From: an uncultured Collinsella sp.
Lineage (GTDB): Bacteria > Actinomycetota > Coriobacteriia > Coriobacteriales > Coriobacteriaceae
NCBI GenBank assembly: GCA_902463875.1
Contig: CABQHR010000028.1
Location: 1 to 13,379 of the forward strand
Direction of reading: 5' to 3'
DNA length: 13,379 nucleotides
Shown: piece by piece, positions 1 to 9,107 of the stretch
Numbering within the stretch: the first letter of the stretch is position 1
Layout of the letters: every line of letters begins with the position of its first letter
Position numbers and translations under genes: made by a program
Notes under the pieces: model-generated
The model's database searches: none
What the model was told of the DNA's origin: nothing
Seen by the model: only the letters and a program-made list of their open reading frames with translations

Positions 1-823
1 AGACGCCGTCGGGATTCATGTCGAGCACCTGCTGGGCGGGCGTATCCCACGGCACAACGGTAAGGTCGCAGCCGGCACGAACCAGACCCTCCAGGATGCC
101 GCGCTTGACGCCGCAGTCGTAGGCGACCACTTTGTGGCGGGCAGGAGCGGCTGGGGCAAGCGCAAAGTCATGCGTAGCGGGCAGATCGCTCGCGGCAAAA
201 GCGTGGGGCTCAAAGCAGCTCACGGTCTTGACCAGATTCTCGCCCACCAGCGTCGGCGCTGCGGCCAGACGCTCGGCAAGCTCGTCGACGTCAAAGATCT
301 CGGTCGAGATAATACCCATCTTGGAGCCGTTGTCACGCAGGTGGCGCACCAGGGCACGGGTGTCGACGCCCTCGATAGCGACAATGCCGTGAGCGCGCAG
401 GTACTCCGGCACGCTGACGGCCGAGCGCCAGTTAGAAGGCGTGGCGCACATGTCGCGAACGATCATGCCGCGCATAGCCGGAGCGCTCGCAGGGCGTACG
501 GCGTCGCCAGGGAAGGCCGACTGGACGTCGGTCTCGTCGATGCCGTAGTTACCGATCTGCGGATAGGTCATGGTTACGATTTGGCCGGCATAGCTCGGAT
601 CGGTCATGACCTCAAAGTAGCCCTCGAGCGAAGTGTTGAAGCAGACTTCGCCGGTCGCGGTGCCCTCGGCGCCGCATGCACGTCCATAAAAAATGGTCCC
701 ATCCTCAAGATACAGGATACAGGGACCGCAGGTGCCCTTGCTGGTTTTGGCCAGCATACGCTGGCAAAGCTCGCTGGGCGCGAAGGTGCGGGCGGCAGCG
801 CCCGCGGTATGGTTGTTCGCCAT
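1..823 (-). CDS. carA: Carbamoyl-phosphate synthase small (glutaminase) subunit, N-terminal part, cut by the window edge
   Basis: CarA hydrolyses glutamine and passes ammonia to CarB, which makes carbamoyl phosphate for pyrimidine and arginine synthesis in the cytoplasm. About 274 codons are visible. Residues about 36-170 match the CarA N-terminal domain: LYLEDGTIFYGRACG, then GEVCFNTSLEGYFEVMTDPSY, QIVTMTYPQIGNYG, GMIVRD, and VDTRALVRHLRDNGSKMGI. The segment KVVAYDCGVKRGILEGLVRAGC begins the glutaminase domain; the catalytic Cys and His lie beyond the window. The start at 823 is chosen because AAGGAG lies 4 bases upstream; the next internal ATG (757) has no Shine-Dalgarno site. This start gives an extension of about 34 residues before the usual CarA beginning. 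The leader carries a PyrR-type hairpin, which suggests pyrimidine control. The gene is separated from the operon to its right by a terminator, so it is probably transcribed from its own promoter; only a weak -10-like TACAAT (882-887) is visible. Confidence 0.96.
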   Translation of the reverse strand, partial: MANNHTAGAAARTFAPSELCQRMLAKTSKGTCGPCILYLEDGTIFYGRACGAEGTATGEVCFNTSLEGYFEVMTDPSYAGQIVTMTYPQIGNYGIDETDVQSAFPGDAVRPASAPAMRGMIVRDMCATPSNWRSAVSVPEYLRAHGIVAIEGVDTRALVRHLRDNGSKMGIISTEIFDVDELAERLAAAPTLVGENLVKTVSCFEPHAFAASDLPATHDFALAPAAPARHKVVAYDCGVKRGILEGLVRAGCDLTVVPWDTPAQQVLDMNPDGV

Positions 824-827
824 AATT

Positions 828-860
828 CTCCTTCCCGGTCTCACAGGACCGGCTTAAAGG
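828..860 (-). promoter_or_regulatory. Candidate PyrR-binding hairpin overlapping the carA ribosome binding site
   Basis: Read on the minus strand, the carA leader forms a perfect 6-bp stem CCGGUC/GACCGG (847-852 with 835-840) closed by the hexaloop CUGUGA. This fits the CNGNGA hexaloop of known PyrR-binding loops (the UCCNGNGAG core is present). Below it is a 5' internal bulge UAAG, then a lower stem CCUU/AAGG in which the AAGG is the first part of the carA Shine-Dalgarno site. PyrR attenuates or represses pyrimidine genes when UMP is high; in mycobacteria, related sites are thought to act by blocking translation. The geometry here suggests the same: PyrR would stabilise the form with a masked ribosome binding site. 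The binding protein itself is not encoded in this window. Confidence 0.72.
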
Positions 861-981
861 TGTGTAGTTAGGCCTCGCGGTATTGTAACCGCAAGCATGC
901 CTCATGGCGTTAATTTCATCGAAATGTTTACGAAATGATAATTATGACTTTCTATGCATAATGATTTTTCTGGGACGGGGA

Positions 982-1023
982 TTAAAAATCATCCCGCGGA
1001 GCTTGTGGCTCACGCGGGATGAT
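982..1023 (-). terminator. Rho-independent terminator after the membrane-protein gene
   Basis: An 11-bp perfect inverted repeat (988-998 with 1013-1023, ATCATCCCGCG and its complement) with a 14-base loop is followed on the minus strand by TTTTTAAT (980-987). It starts 7 bases after the stop codon of the 1030-1995 gene and should end the transcript that comes from the ABC transporter gene. Confidence 0.9.
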
Positions 1024-1029
1024 GGCGTC

Positions 1030-1995
1030 TTACTTTTTCTTGTCCTGTTCCAGCAGATCGGACGGTGAGCGATCGGGCTTGCCGCCGCGGAAAATCTCGC
1101 GGCCATGCAGACGATGCTCCAGGTCACGTTCGGCCTTTTCCTCGTCAATCTTGGTCTGGCTCACCACCGGGTCCTCGATCAGCGACGAAACCGAGTTCAC
1201 CTGTTTTTGAATGCGCTCGGCAATGGTGTCGTCCATGCTTACGATGCGCATCTTCCAGTCGATACTCGTGACGTTGGATGAGCTCTTGGTCCACACAAAC
1301 GTCAAAATGGCGCTCTGATGACCCCGCGCGGGGAACATGCCAAAAAAGGAATCGTGCTGAATGTTGCTATCCTCGTCGATATAGGCGTGAACGTTATACA
1401 CCACGCGGTCGATCTTATCGTTGAGCAGCGCGTTGGTCGCAAGCGCCGCGGCCTGGATCTGCCCGTTGGACAGCAGCTCGAGCTCATTGGCAGACGACGT
1501 GTCCAACACCGTCACCTCAACCGTGCCCGTGCGCTCATCGGCCTCGTCGACAGAAAAATCGAGCGGGAACTGCGTAAAGCCGTTGCCCCATTCGAGTCCA
1601 CCCTTGAGCGCGGTCGAGACGGTATCCACCGAAACGCTCTCGGACAGGTTGGCGGTATTCAGACGGCGCATCACGCCGTAGCCAATCTGCATGCCCACGA
1701 TTAGCACCAGAATACCGATGACCACGGCCATCGCGGTCTTCGTAATGGTATGGCTCACCTGCGAGCCCGAAGGATCGTCCTCGGACAGTGGGTCGATATG
1801 TTTTGCCTGGCTCGCGCGGTCCTCGCTGCGCAGCTGCGCTAGCGCCGCTTTGTCACCGCGCTTGGCCGCAGCCTCCTTCTCACGCATGCGCTCGGTTCGC
1901 TTTTTGGCAAGCGTGGGATCCAAGACGCCGGATGCATCGATTTCGGAGAATAACTCCGTCACTTCTTCCGGAGTCAAAGGGTTCTTGTCAGCCAT
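1030..1995 (-). CDS. Hypothetical one-pass membrane protein
   Basis: I do not recognise a family for this 321-residue protein. Residues 1-85 are hydrophilic and charged, with a helical, Ala/Lys/Glu-rich stretch at about 29-65. Residues about 88-107 (AMAVVIGILVLIVGMQIGYG) form a single membrane segment. Residues 110-270 look like a folded extracytoplasmic domain with many alternating polar and hydrophobic strands, and the last 40 residues are again highly charged, ending in DKKK. With the short basic-acidic N-terminus inside, the main domain would face outwards. The start at 1995 has AGGAAG just upstream. The gene begins 19 bases after the ABC transporter stop and is followed at once by a terminator, so the two are probably co-transcribed; a role as a partner of the exporter is possible but only inferred from position. 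Confidence 0.85.
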   Translation of the reverse strand: MADKNPLTPEEVTELFSEIDASGVLDPTLAKKRTERMREKEAAAKRGDKAALAQLRSEDRASQAKHIDPLSEDDPSGSQVSHTITKTAMAVVIGILVLIVGMQIGYGVMRRLNTANLSESVSVDTVSTALKGGLEWGNGFTQFPLDFSVDEADERTGTVEVTVLDTSSANELELLSNGQIQAAALATNALLNDKIDRVVYNVHAYIDEDSNIQHDSFFGMFPARGHQSAILTFVWTKSSSNVTSIDWKMRIVSMDDTIAERIQKQVNSVSSLIEDPVVSQTKIDEEKAERDLEHRLHGREIFRGGKPDRSPSDLLEQDKKK

Positions 1996-2014
1996 AAACT
2001 TCCTGTCATATCAA

Positions 2015-3886
2015 TCAGTCGAGCTCGTGCGCACGCGCACCTTCGAACTGCATTCGATAGTAACGGGCATAGGTGCCGCCACGGGCGAGAAGCTCCTCGT
2101 GCGTGCCACGCTCCACAACGCGACCATGCTCAACGGTCGCAATCTCATCGGCATGCTTAATGGTCGAAAGACGATGGGCGATGATAATCGTGGTGCGGCC
2201 GCGTGCCAGCTCTTCGAGTGACTCCTGCACCGCCTCCTCGCTCTCGTTATCCAAAGCACTCGTCGCCTCGTCCAAAATCAGGATCTTGGGGTTCTTGAGA
2301 AACACGCGCGCGATGGCAACGCGCTGTTTCTGTCCGCCCGAAAGACGGCTGCCGCGCTCGCCCACGACCGTGTCATAGCCCTGTGGAAGCGACTCGATAA
2401 AGGCATCGATGTTGGCGCGACGGGCGGCCTCGGCGATCTCTTCTGCCGTAGCGCCCGGCTTGCCGTAGGCGATGTTCTCGCCGATTGTTCCGTCAAACAG
2501 GTAGACATCCTGCTGCACCAGGCCGATGGCGCGGCGCAGGCTCTGCTGCGTCACATCGCGCACGTCCTGGCCGTCGATGCTAATGGATCCGGCAGCCACG
2601 TCATAAAAGCGCGGCAGCAGCGAACAGGTCGTGGACTTGCCACCGCCCGAAGGGCCAACCAAAGCGATGGTCTGCCCGGGCTTGATGGACAGATTCATAT
2701 GGTCGATAACGGGACGCTCTTCGGCATCACCCTCGCCCAGCTCAACGTCCTCGTAGTTAAAGCACACGTCGTGATAATCCACGGCGCCGGCGGTCACCTG
2801 CAGATCCGTGGCGCCCGGCTTGTCCTGGATATCCGGCGCGGTCGAGAGCACCTCGTCCATACGCTTAAAGCCGGCGATGGCCTTCTGATACATTTCGGCC
2901 GAATTGACGAGCGTCTCGAGCGGCGTGCAGAACAGCGAAATGTAGAGCGCGAAGGTTGCCATATCGACCGCCTGCAGCTGACCCTGGGCAACGAGCCAAC
3001 CACCCAGCAGCACCACGATCACGTACAGCACGCCCGAGAGCAGGCCATACGTCGCAGTATAGACGCCCATGGCGTGATACATGTTTTCCTTGGACGAAAG
3101 GTAGCGATTGTTGGAGGCGCGGAACTTAGAGCGCTCGGTCTCCTCATTGGCAAAGCTCTTGACCACGCGCATGCCCGCCAGCGAATCCTGCAGCTGCGCA
3201 TTGATGCCGCTGATTTTTTTGCGATTGTCGCTAAAGACCTCGCGCATGCGCATGTTCTGCCAAAACATGATGACCGCAAACGCTGCTGTCACCACAGCCA
3301 TGGCAAGCGCCAGCACCGGGGCGATGGTAAAGAGGATCACAAACGAGCCGATAATCTCGATGCCGCAGATGATGATCCACTCGGGCACGTGATGCGCCGC
3401 CTCGCAGATATCGAACAGGTCGTTGACCACGCGGCTCATCATGTCGCCCGAGCTGTTACGGTCGAAGTACGCAAAGCTAAAGCGCTCATACTGGTCAAAC
3501 AGGTTCTCGCGCATCTTGGACTCCATGCGCGCGCCCATCACGTGGCCCCAGTAGCTCACAAAGTAGCGGCAGGCGCAACGGATGACATACATCAGCACCA
3601 AACCCACCGCGATCATACCGAGCGCCTGCATAATGGCAGCCTGACCCTGGGTAAACAACCCGCCGGTCAGATTGCGCAGAATAATAGGAAACGCAAGGTC
3701 AATGGCAGCAAGCACCAGAGCGCAAACAGTATCGGCAACAAAAAGCCCCATCTGGGGCTCGTAATACGAGAGAAACCTTTTCAGCATAATCACCTTACGC
3801 GGTTTTACCAAACCGCGTTTCATCTCGACGCTGCAAGTGCCCCATTTGGACAATCTGGCCTTCAATCGTCGGTCGCGTACATCCAT
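2015..3886 (-). CDS. ABC exporter half-transporter (fused membrane and ATP-binding domains)
   Basis: This is a multidrug/lipid-type ABC exporter subunit, expected to act as a dimer in the cytoplasmic membrane; the substrate cannot be told. In the 623-residue reading, the membrane domain spans about 47-330 with six likely helices and the typical YFDRNSSGDMMSRVVND element (140-156). The ATPase domain has Walker A GPSGGGKST (411-419), Q-loop LVQQD (456-460), signature LSGGQKQR (515-522), Walker B ILILDEATSALD (535-546) and switch His (571, IIAHRLST). The start is uncertain. ATG 3886 has a strong GAGGAGG about 7 bases upstream, but family members normally begin near MLKRFLSYYEPQ, which would be ATG 3787 (590 residues), also preceded by AAGGTGAT. 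The 33-residue extension is basic and unlike known family members. An IR hairpin lies between the two starts. The gene follows the NUDIX gene after 86 bases. Confidence 0.95.
   Translation of the reverse strand: MDVRDRRLKARLSKWGTCSVEMKRGLVKPRKVIMLKRFLSYYEPQMGLFVADTVCALVLAAIDLAFPIILRNLTGGLFTQGQAAIMQALGMIAVGLVLMYVIRCACRYFVSYWGHVMGARMESKMRENLFDQYERFSFAYFDRNSSGDMMSRVVNDLFDICEAAHHVPEWIIICGIEIIGSFVILFTIAPVLALAMAVVTAAFAVIMFWQNMRMREVFSDNRKKISGINAQLQDSLAGMRVVKSFANEETERSKFRASNNRYLSSKENMYHAMGVYTATYGLLSGVLYVIVVLLGGWLVAQGQLQAVDMATFALYISLFCTPLETLVNSAEMYQKAIAGFKRMDEVLSTAPDIQDKPGATDLQVTAGAVDYHDVCFNYEDVELGEGDAEERPVIDHMNLSIKPGQTIALVGPSGGGKSTTCSLLPRFYDVAAGSISIDGQDVRDVTQQSLRRAIGLVQQDVYLFDGTIGENIAYGKPGATAEEIAEAARRANIDAFIESLPQGYDTVVGERGSRLSGGQKQRVAIARVFLKNPKILILDEATSALDNESEEAVQESLEELARGRTTIIIAHRLSTIKHADEIATVEHGRVVERGTHEELLARGGTYARYYRMQFEGARAHELD
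3797..3818 (-). repeat. Perfect 9-bp hairpin just upstream of the alternative exporter start
   Basis: On the minus strand, ACGCGGTTT, loop GGTA, then AAACCGCGT form a perfect hairpin. It ends directly at the AAGGTGAT Shine-Dalgarno-like site of ATG 3787. It has no following T-run, so it is not a terminator. It could tune translation of the exporter or simply be part of the N-terminal coding extension if ATG 3886 is used. Confidence 0.6.
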
Positions 3887-3971
3887 ACGCTTCCCTCCTC
3901 TTTTAGGCCACCTTGTCTCAAATGGAGCACTTTCGCTGACTTACACAAACCTGCGGGATCATCCCCGCTCG

Positions 3972-4667
3972 TTAAAGCTCCGCTCCGCCCAAGCGGTGCG
4001 CGATGCTATCGCAGGCCAAGGCGCCTACGACGGTCTTGGCGTCTTCGATCTTGCCGTCGAGTACGGCGTCGATCAACTCGTGCAGCGGCACCAGGTCCAC
4101 GTTGACAAACTCGTCATCATCGGGGTTGGGCGCATCAAACTCGAGCTTGGTAGCCAAGTAGATGTGGATGATCTCATCGCAAAAACCGCAGGACGTGACA
4201 ATCGACGTCAAAAAGCGAATGCGACCGGCCCTAAAGCCCGTCTCCTCATGCAGCTCGCGTGTGGCGCAATCGAGCGGGTCCTCGCCTGGATCGAGCTTGC
4301 CGGCGGGAATCTCGACCGTCACGCGGTCGATAGCGGTGCGGTACTGACGCACCAGTACGATCTTGCCGCTCTCGGTCAGCGCCACAACGGCAGCCGCACC
4401 CGGATGGCGAACGATATCGCGGGCGCTGCGGCGACCGTTGGGCAGCTCAACCTCAAGACGGTGGACGTCGAGGATCTTGCCCTTCCAGGCGCACTCCTCC
4501 GAAAGAATCTTCTCGTGCAGCTCGGCATCGTGCGGGTCGTCGTCGCCCAGCACCAGCGCCGGCTCGTCAGCGACCTCGCCGCCAGGCTCGCCCTCGGCGT
4601 GCCCATACATGCGGCTGCCCTCCTCGACGATCTGCGCATCCACGAGCTCTTCGTTCTTCTCGTCCAT
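3972..4667 (-). CDS. NUDIX hydrolase, ADP-ribose pyrophosphatase type
   Basis: The NUDIX box is complete: GKLDPGEDPLDCATRELHEETGF fits Gx5Ex7REUxEExGU, at about residues 123-145 in the 231-residue reading. The preceding RQYRTAIDRVTVEIPAG is typical of the NudF/ADP-ribose diphosphatase group, which splits ADP-ribose into AMP and ribose 5-phosphate; the substrate is inferred from this likeness. The first 55 or so residues are very acidic and not part of the usual fold. ATG 4667 is preferred because AGAGGA lies 9 bases upstream; another in-frame ATG at 4676 has the same site directly abutting it. It begins 21 bases after the purD stop, so it is probably in the purD transcript, where it could help recycle ribose 5-phosphate and AMP, although that link is only a guess. 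Confidence 0.93.
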   Translation of the reverse strand: MDEKNEELVDAQIVEEGSRMYGHAEGEPGGEVADEPALVLGDDDPHDAELHEKILSEECAWKGKILDVHRLEVELPNGRRSARDIVRHPGAAAVVALTESGKIVLVRQYRTAIDRVTVEIPAGKLDPGEDPLDCATRELHEETGFRAGRIRFLTSIVTSCGFCDEIIHIYLATKLEFDAPNPDDDEFVNVDLVPLHELIDAVLDGKIEDAKTVVGALACDSIAHRLGGAEL

Positions 4668-4688
4668 CCGTCTCATTCCTCTCGGACT

Positions 4689-5993
4689 TTAGGCATCCCA
4701 GGCGTCGCGGCCGCGCAGCGCGCGCAGGCCGATGTCGTGGCGCAGGGTCTTGCCTTCAAAATCAATCTTCTCGCAGGCCTCGTAGGCAAGGTTGCGAGCG
4801 TTCTCGAACGTGTCACCCAGAGCGGTCACGGCAAGCACGCGGCCACCATTGGTCACGAGCTGGCCGTCCACCACGGCAGTGCCCGCGTGGTACACGGTCA
4901 CGTTCTCCATGACCTCGGCATCGGCGATACCGGTGATGACCTTGCCCTTCTCGTAGCTGCCGGGATAGCCCGCGCTCGTCAGGACAACTGCCACAGCCCA
5001 CTCGTCACGCCAGTCGAGCTCAATCTGATCGAGCTCGCAGTTGGCGCAGGCGAGCATGACCTCAACCAGGTCGTTCTTAAGGCGCGGCAGCACGACCTGC
5101 GTCTCGGGGTCGCCAAAGCGGGCATTGAACTCCAGCACCTTGGGGCCGGCAGGCGTGAGCATAAAGCCGCCATACAGGCAGCCGCGGTAGTCGATGCCCT
5201 CGGCAGCGAGCTCGGCAACGGTCTGCTCCATGACCTTCACCATGGTGGCGTGCTCCTCGTCGGTCACGATGGGCACCGGGCTGTAGACGCCCATGCCGCC
5301 GGTGTTGGGGCCCTTGTCGCCCTCGAGGGCGCGCTTGTGGTCCTGCGAGGTGGCCATGGGGCGCACGGTCTTGCCGTCGGTAAAGGCGAGCAGCGAGCAC
5401 TCGGGACCAACGAGCATCTCCTCGATAACCACGGTGTTGCCGGCATCGCCAAAGGTGCCGCCAAAGCACTCGCGCACGGCCTCCTCGGCCTGCTCAAGTT
5501 CGGTCGCCACGATAACGCCCTTGCCCGCGGCAAGGCCGTCGGCCTTCACGACCAGCGGGGCGCCCTGCTCGCGCACGTAGGCGAGAGCCGAAGCCTCGTC
5601 GGTAAACGAACCATAGGCTGCCGTCGGAATGCCCGCACGCTCCATGAGCTGCTTGGAGTACAGCTTGGAACCCTCCATCTGGGCACCCTCGGCACCCGGG
5701 CCAAAGCAGGGAATACCCGCCGCGCGCACGGCGTCGGCCACGCCCGCCACGAGCGGAGCCTCGGGGCCAATTACCACGAGTCCGCATCCGTGGCTCTGCG
5801 CAAACGCCGCCACGGCCGCAGGATCGCAATCGTCGAGAACAACGTTCTCGCCACAGCTCGCGGTGCCGCCGTTGCCCGGCGCGATGTAGAGCTTGCCGGC
5901 GCGCGGTGATGCTGCGAGCTTAGCTGCCAAAGCATGCTCACGGCCGCCGCTGCCCAACAACAGGATGTCGATGGTTTGAGTGTCCGCCTTCAA
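4689..5993 (-). CDS. purD: Phosphoribosylamine-glycine ligase (GAR synthetase)
   Basis: PurD joins 5-phosphoribosylamine and glycine using ATP, the second step of purine synthesis. From a TTG at 5993 the protein has 434 residues, the usual length. The N-terminal fold has [14 protein letters not shown] (10-23) and APGNGG (38-43). The ATP-grasp part shows [13 protein letters not shown] (148-160) with the ATP lysine, and the metal-binding region [11 protein letters not shown] (289-299), plus [12 protein letters not shown] (228-239). A reading frame continues upstream of the TTG as far as 6161 with no stop, but it would overlap the end of purA and its N-terminus does not resemble PurD. The TTG has AGAGGAGG 5 bases upstream and gives the family's normal beginning. 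It lies 118 bases downstream of purA, with paired hairpins between them. Confidence 0.97.
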   Translation of the reverse strand: MKADTQTIDILLLGSGGREHALAAKLAASPRAGKLYIAPGNGGTASCGENVVLDDCDPAAVAAFAQSHGCGLVVIGPEAPLVAGVADAVRAAGIPCFGPGAEGAQMEGSKLYSKQLMERAGIPTAAYGSFTDEASALAYVREQGAPLVVKADGLAAGKGVIVATELEQAEEAVRECFGGTFGDAGNTVVIEEMLVGPECSLLAFTDGKTVRPMATSQDHKRALEGDKGPNTGGMGVYSPVPIVTDEEHATMVKVMEQTVAELAAEGIDYRGCLYGGFMLTPAGPKVLEFNARFGDPETQVVLPRLKNDLVEVMLACANCELDQIELDWRDEWAVAVVLTSAGYPGSYEKGKVITGIADAEVMENVTVYHAGTAVVDGQLVTNGGRVLAVTALGDTFENARNLAYEACEKIDFEGKTLRHDIGLRALRGRDAWDA

Positions 5994-5998
5994 GGGTG

Positions 5999-6006
5999 CC
6001 TCCTCT
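5999..6006 (-). promoter_or_regulatory. Shine-Dalgarno site that fixes the TTG start of purD
   Basis: On the minus strand AGAGGAGG stands 5 bases before the TTG at 5993. There is no ATG or GTG in frame nearby with a comparable site, so this decides the start. Confidence 0.85.
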
Positions 6007-6033
6007 ATGGATGAATGGCCCGCTCCGCGCGAG

Positions 6034-6089
6034 CCCTTTGCAAGCAAATATACCCCTCGGCCGCCCGTCCGGGCTGCAAAGGGGTATAT
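6034..6089 (-). repeat. Two overlapping, mutually exclusive hairpins between purA and purD
   Basis: Hairpin A pairs 6080-6089 with 6048-6057 (ATATACCCCT and its complement, 10 bp) around a smaller GCCCGgaCGGGC hairpin. Hairpin B pairs 6075-6083 with 6034-6042 (CCCTTTGCA and TGCAAAGGG, 9 bp). Both use bases 6080-6083, so only one can form at a time. Hairpin A ends in TATATTTGCTTG on the minus strand, a weak T-run, so it might act as a terminator for purA or an attenuator of purD, while B would prevent it. Confidence 0.5.
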
Positions 6090-6111
6090 CGCAATAACCA
6101 AATAGTCCCGA

Positions 6112-7407
<1,296 letters not shown>

Positions 7408-7464
7408 TCACATTCATGGACTGTCTACGCGCCACGCCGGCACGCAGAAGCACAAAACATTCCC

Positions 7465-7470
7465 AGTATA
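7465..7470 (-). promoter_or_regulatory. Possible -10 element for purA
   Basis: TATACT on the minus strand, about 67 bases before the purA start, in the only gap between dnaB and purA. No convincing -35 hexamer stands 16-18 bases upstream, and the small hairpin CCCGTtgcACGGG overlaps it, so the call is weak. Confidence 0.3.
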
Positions 7471-7491
7471 CCCGTGCAACGGGCGCCTGTC

Positions 7492-8883
7492 CTACTCCTC
7501 GGCATGTGCCCCATCAAGCTCATAGAACTTGGTGGATGCCGGCAGGAACATCAGGTCGACGTCGCCGATCGGGCCCGAACGGTTCTTGGCCACGACGATA
7601 CGCGTAACGCCCTCGTCGGGTCGATCGTCGCGCGAGGCTTCGGCCTCGTCGGCGGAGCGGTCCAAGAACATAACGATATCGGCGTCCTGCTCGATGGAGC
7701 CCGATTCACGAAGGTCGGAAAGCTGCGGGCGCTTGCCGGTACGGGATTCGACCTGACGCGAGAGCTGCGACAGCGCGATGAGCGGGATCTTGAGCTCCTT
7801 GGCCATGATCTTCAGACCACGCGACATCTCGGAGACCTCGACGGTACGGCTCTCGGAGCGGCGTCCCGGCGGAGGACTCACCAGCTGCAGGTAGTCCAGG
7901 ATGATGATGGCCTTCTCCTTGTTGTGGAGCATGCGGCGGCTCTTGGCGCGAATCTCGGTCACTGTGGTGCCGGGCGTATCGTCAATCAGAATATCGAGCT
8001 TGGACAAGGTCTGCGTGGCCTCGTTGATATTGGCCCACTGCTCGGGGCTAATGCGGCCCATGCGGAAGTCACTGATCGAAATCATGGCGTAGGCGCAAAT
8101 CAGACGCTGGGCAATTTCCTTGCCCGACATCTCCAGAGAGAAGAAGCCGACGGTATAACCGGCGGCGGCGGCGTTGAGCGCCAGGTTCAGGGCGAACGAC
8201 GTCTTACCTACAGCAGGACGGGCGCCGATAATGATGAGCTGGCCCTCGCGAAAACCCATAAGCATGCGGTCGAGTGACGGGAAGCCCGTGGGCACGCCCG
8301 CAGCCTGGCCGCCTGCCTGGCACACTTCCTCGGCCTCGTTATAGGCCTCGACCATAAACTCGGTCAGCGTCTTGTAGCTCGACTTGACCTCGCGCGCCGT
8401 GACCTTGAGCAACTTGCTCTCGGCCAGCTCCACGACCTCTTTGGTATCGGTGGGGGCGTTATATGCCAGCGCGTTGATCTCGTTGGTGGCGCCGATCAGC
8501 TCACGCAGCATCGAATCGCGGCGAACGATGGCGGCATGGTGCTGCCAGTTGACGAGCGACAGGGTCTGACCCATCAACTCCAAAATATACGCTTCGCCGC
8601 CCACGGCATCGAGCTTGTTGACGCTTCGTAGGTAATCGATCAGCGAGATGGAGTCGATGGGAATGCGGCTGTTGTACATATCGACCATCGCGGTATAGAT
8701 GGTCTTATGAATGGGCCGGTAGAAGTCATCGGCCTGCAGCTCGACCTGGGCTTCTTCGACCACCTCGGGCGATAGCAGCATAGCGGCCAGTACATTGGCC
8801 TCTGCATCTTGGTTTTGGGGAAGACCCAACTTTGAGCCGCGGTCCTCAACCGTCAGCCCGGTCTCCCTATCGTCATATGCCAT
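7492..8883 (-). CDS. dnaB: Replicative DNA helicase DnaB
   Basis: DnaB is the hexameric 5'-3' helicase that unwinds DNA at the replication fork. The 463-residue protein has the N-terminal primase-interacting domain (LGLPQNQDAEANVLAAML at about 19-36), a linker, and the RecA-like domain with Walker A GARPAVGKTS (220-229), FFSLEMS (247-253), Walker B IIILDYLQL (326-334) and LSQLSRQVESR (372-382). It contains no intein. ATG 8883 is chosen because GAGGA lies 5 bases upstream; in-frame ATGs at 8889 and 8895 are closer to or inside that site. It follows rplI, as in many bacteria, but after a strong terminator, so it should have its own promoter. Confidence 0.97.
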   Translation of the reverse strand: MAYDDRETGLTVEDRGSKLGLPQNQDAEANVLAAMLLSPEVVEEAQVELQADDFYRPIHKTIYTAMVDMYNSRIPIDSISLIDYLRSVNKLDAVGGEAYILELMGQTLSLVNWQHHAAIVRRDSMLRELIGATNEINALAYNAPTDTKEVVELAESKLLKVTAREVKSSYKTLTEFMVEAYNEAEEVCQAGGQAAGVPTGFPSLDRMLMGFREGQLIIIGARPAVGKTSFALNLALNAAAAGYTVGFFSLEMSGKEIAQRLICAYAMISISDFRMGRISPEQWANINEATQTLSKLDILIDDTPGTTVTEIRAKSRRMLHNKEKAIIILDYLQLVSPPPGRRSESRTVEVSEMSRGLKIMAKELKIPLIALSQLSRQVESRTGKRPQLSDLRESGSIEQDADIVMFLDRSADEAEASRDDRPDEGVTRIVVAKNRSGPIGDVDLMFLPASTKFYELDGAHAEE

Positions 8884-8916
8884 GAGCATCCTCATTCATA
8901 TCGCTTGCGAGCATCC

Positions 8917-8925
8917 ATAGTATCA
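8917..8925 (-). promoter_or_regulatory. Possible extended -10 promoter element for dnaB
   Basis: TGATACTAT on the minus strand fits an extended -10 (TGnTANNNT). It is about 34 bases before the dnaB ATG. There is no good -35 hexamer, as expected for some extended -10 promoters. The upstream rplI terminator makes a promoter in this gap necessary if dnaB is well expressed. Confidence 0.4.
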
Positions 8926-9033
8926 GCCACGGTCCCAAAACGCGCCGCGCGCCGGCAATCATCACCGAACCAAACGGATGAACGGTCCTGTATATAGGAC
9001 TTCGACGCAACGTTCACCATGACACTCACTCAG

Positions 9034-9075
9034 CGCAAAAAACAAAAGGGCGCCCTGGTTTCCCAGAGCGCCCTT
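9034..9075 (-). terminator. Strong Rho-independent terminator of the rpsF-ssb-rpsR-rplI operon
   Basis: An 8-bp GC-rich stem (9046-9053 with 9068-9075, AAGGGCGC/GCGCCCTT) with an inner CTGG/CCAG pairing is followed on the minus strand by TTTTGTTTTTTGC. It lies about 33 bases after the rplI stop. Confidence 0.95.
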
Positions 9076-9107
9076 CTTAGAACAAGATTGTTGCGTTGCA
9101 GCAAATG

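Noticed and set aside
2699..4105. 468-codon plus-strand open frame
   Set aside because: Antisense to the ABC exporter and the NUDIX gene; His-rich shadow.
3837..5909. 690-codon plus-strand open frame
   Set aside because: Antisense to the NUDIX gene and purD; rich in Ala/Gly/His/Leu, as expected of a shadow frame.
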